In this document: one piece after another, positions 63,280 to 64,000 of the stretch
How the letters are laid out: each line of letters begins with the position of its first letter
Position numbering within the stretch: the stretch's first letter is position 1
Notes under the pieces: generated by a model
Database searches by the model: none
Told to the model about the DNA's origin: nothing
What the model saw: the letters and a program-made list of their open reading frames with translations, nothing else
NCBI RefSeq assembly: GCF_009870125.1
Contig: NC_046679.1
Location: 30,070,001 to 30,134,000 of the forward strand
Length of the DNA stretch: 64,000 nucleotides
Origin: Drosophila pseudoobscura
Taxonomy: Eukaryota; Arthropoda; Insecta; Diptera; Drosophilidae
Reading direction: 5' to 3'
Position numbers and translations under genes: made by a program

Positions 63280-64000
63280 ATGGATTGGGAATGCAGAGTG
63301 TGTGGCGAGCAGATATTTATTTCCGATCCGAAGAACATCTTCGACAAGGAAAACTCGGAAATACTTCTGAGAATCAAGCAACTCACTGGCCTCGCGGTAA
63401 GACACGAGACGAGAGCTTCTTTTAAAAACCAAAAAATAACTCAATTTAAACTTGCAGTTGATGTTCAGTGAAAATTTACCAATGCATATTTGTTCCTGCT
63501 GTTTGCTGGACCTGAACCAGGCCGTAGTTTTCCGGGATCGTTGCCTAAGAACGCAGAGGCGTCTGTATATGAAGACAGCAAGAGCACGCGATGCCGAGAG
63601 GAAGTGGGGCGCCCAGGACCCACTGGATGAACATGTGCTGCCCACTGATCCCTCCGGGGCGGAGGACAAGAAATCACAAGTGTTATGTGCATCGGATGCC
63701 AAAGAAGTAAAGAAAATTGTCCCGAATCCAAGAAGCGATTACCCTCGTGTAGTAGTTAAGCGCTACCGCATGCCAGTAGCAACCACGACTTCACCACATT
63801 CTGAAACACAAAGCCACTCAAGGAACACTACTACAGAATTAAAAGCAGAAGCAGACTTGCGGGATAAACCTGGTCCACCAAAAAAGAAAAGAAGAAAAAG
63901 AATTCCATGTCCGGAGAAGAAATATGTGTGTGACCAATGCGGGTGGGCCTTCAACGACCTGAGTAACATGAAAGATCACAAACTCCGACACTCGGAAAAA
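63280..64000 (+). CDS. ZAD-C2H2 zinc-finger protein, 5' part
   Basis: Exon 1 63,280-63,396, intron of 61 nt, exon 2 from 63,458 to the window edge: 220 residues so far, incomplete. Residues 1-75 are a zinc-finger-associated domain (ZAD), the insect dimerisation module, with CRVCG (Cys5, Cys8) and ICSCC (Cys51, Cys54). A linker rich in basic residues follows, with a KKKRRKR nuclear-localisation-like stretch just before the first C2H2 finger (YVCDQCGWAFNDLSNMKDHK, C-X2-C-X12-H-X3-H). More fingers are expected beyond 64,000. It is probably a nuclear DNA-binding regulator. An in-frame ATG at 63,136 would add 48 residues; I prefer 63,280 because ZADs normally start within a few residues of the N-terminus. 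Symbol not assignable. Confidence 0.9.

Noticed and set aside
1..64000. CRISPR arrays, insertion sequences, prophage or operons
   Set aside because: The repeats have no spacer/repeat regularity, no transposase frames were seen, and the genes have spliceosomal introns and poly(A) signals typical of an animal genome.

Overview
The window looks like nuclear DNA from a fruit fly (Drosophila or a close relative). The clues are short introns of 54-69 nt, TATA/TCAGTT core promoters, a ZAD-type C2H2 zinc-finger gene, abundant CA/GT/CT microsatellites, and A-rich non-coding transcribed sequence. The long C-, G- and CT-runs remind me of the obscura group, but that is only an impression. Nothing bacterial or viral was seen.

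Layout. (1) Positions 1 to about 46.7 kb are almost gene-free, rich in simple repeats and C/G runs, and look like introns or intergenic regulatory DNA. The only gene signals I can defend are a 3' terminal exon with its own poly(A) signal (14,735 to about 14,930, + strand) and a weaker upstream exon candidate (6,021-6,077). The region also holds several local repeat arrays: a 41-nt-type array with a perfect 23-bp hairpin (6.2-7.1 kb), a 75-95-nt array (11.6-12.2 kb), a foldback structure (17.69-18.24 kb), an approximately 200-nt array (18.5-19.4 kb), a CCTGCCAGGCAG array (24.2-24.7 kb), an AT island (31.9-32.5 kb), an 85-nt array (43.6-43.9 kb) and a triplicated 250-300-nt element (44.3-45.1 kb). 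(2) A strong TATA + Inr + DPE promoter fires rightward at about 46,769. It is followed by about 9.3 kb of strongly A-rich sequence without a convincing reading frame, ending at AATAAA (56,019). I read this as a long non-coding RNA or a gene with enormous UTRs. (3) Positions 56-64 kb form a compact cluster: a three-copy 120-nt repeat, the seven-exon gene for the 2-oxoglutarate dehydrogenase E2 subunit (minus), a HIG1-domain mitochondrial gene (plus, with its own TATA promoter), a small frame-disrupted gene with one zinc finger (minus), and the start of a ZAD zinc-finger gene (plus, cut by the window end).

The E2 and HIG1 genes are head to head, about 0.7 kb apart between start codons. Both products are mitochondrial (TCA cycle; respiratory-chain/hypoxia factor), although their promoters look different. 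The minus-strand zinc-finger gene and the ZAD gene also form a head-to-head pair. No computation was run; exon limits were read by eye from splice signals and frame continuity.
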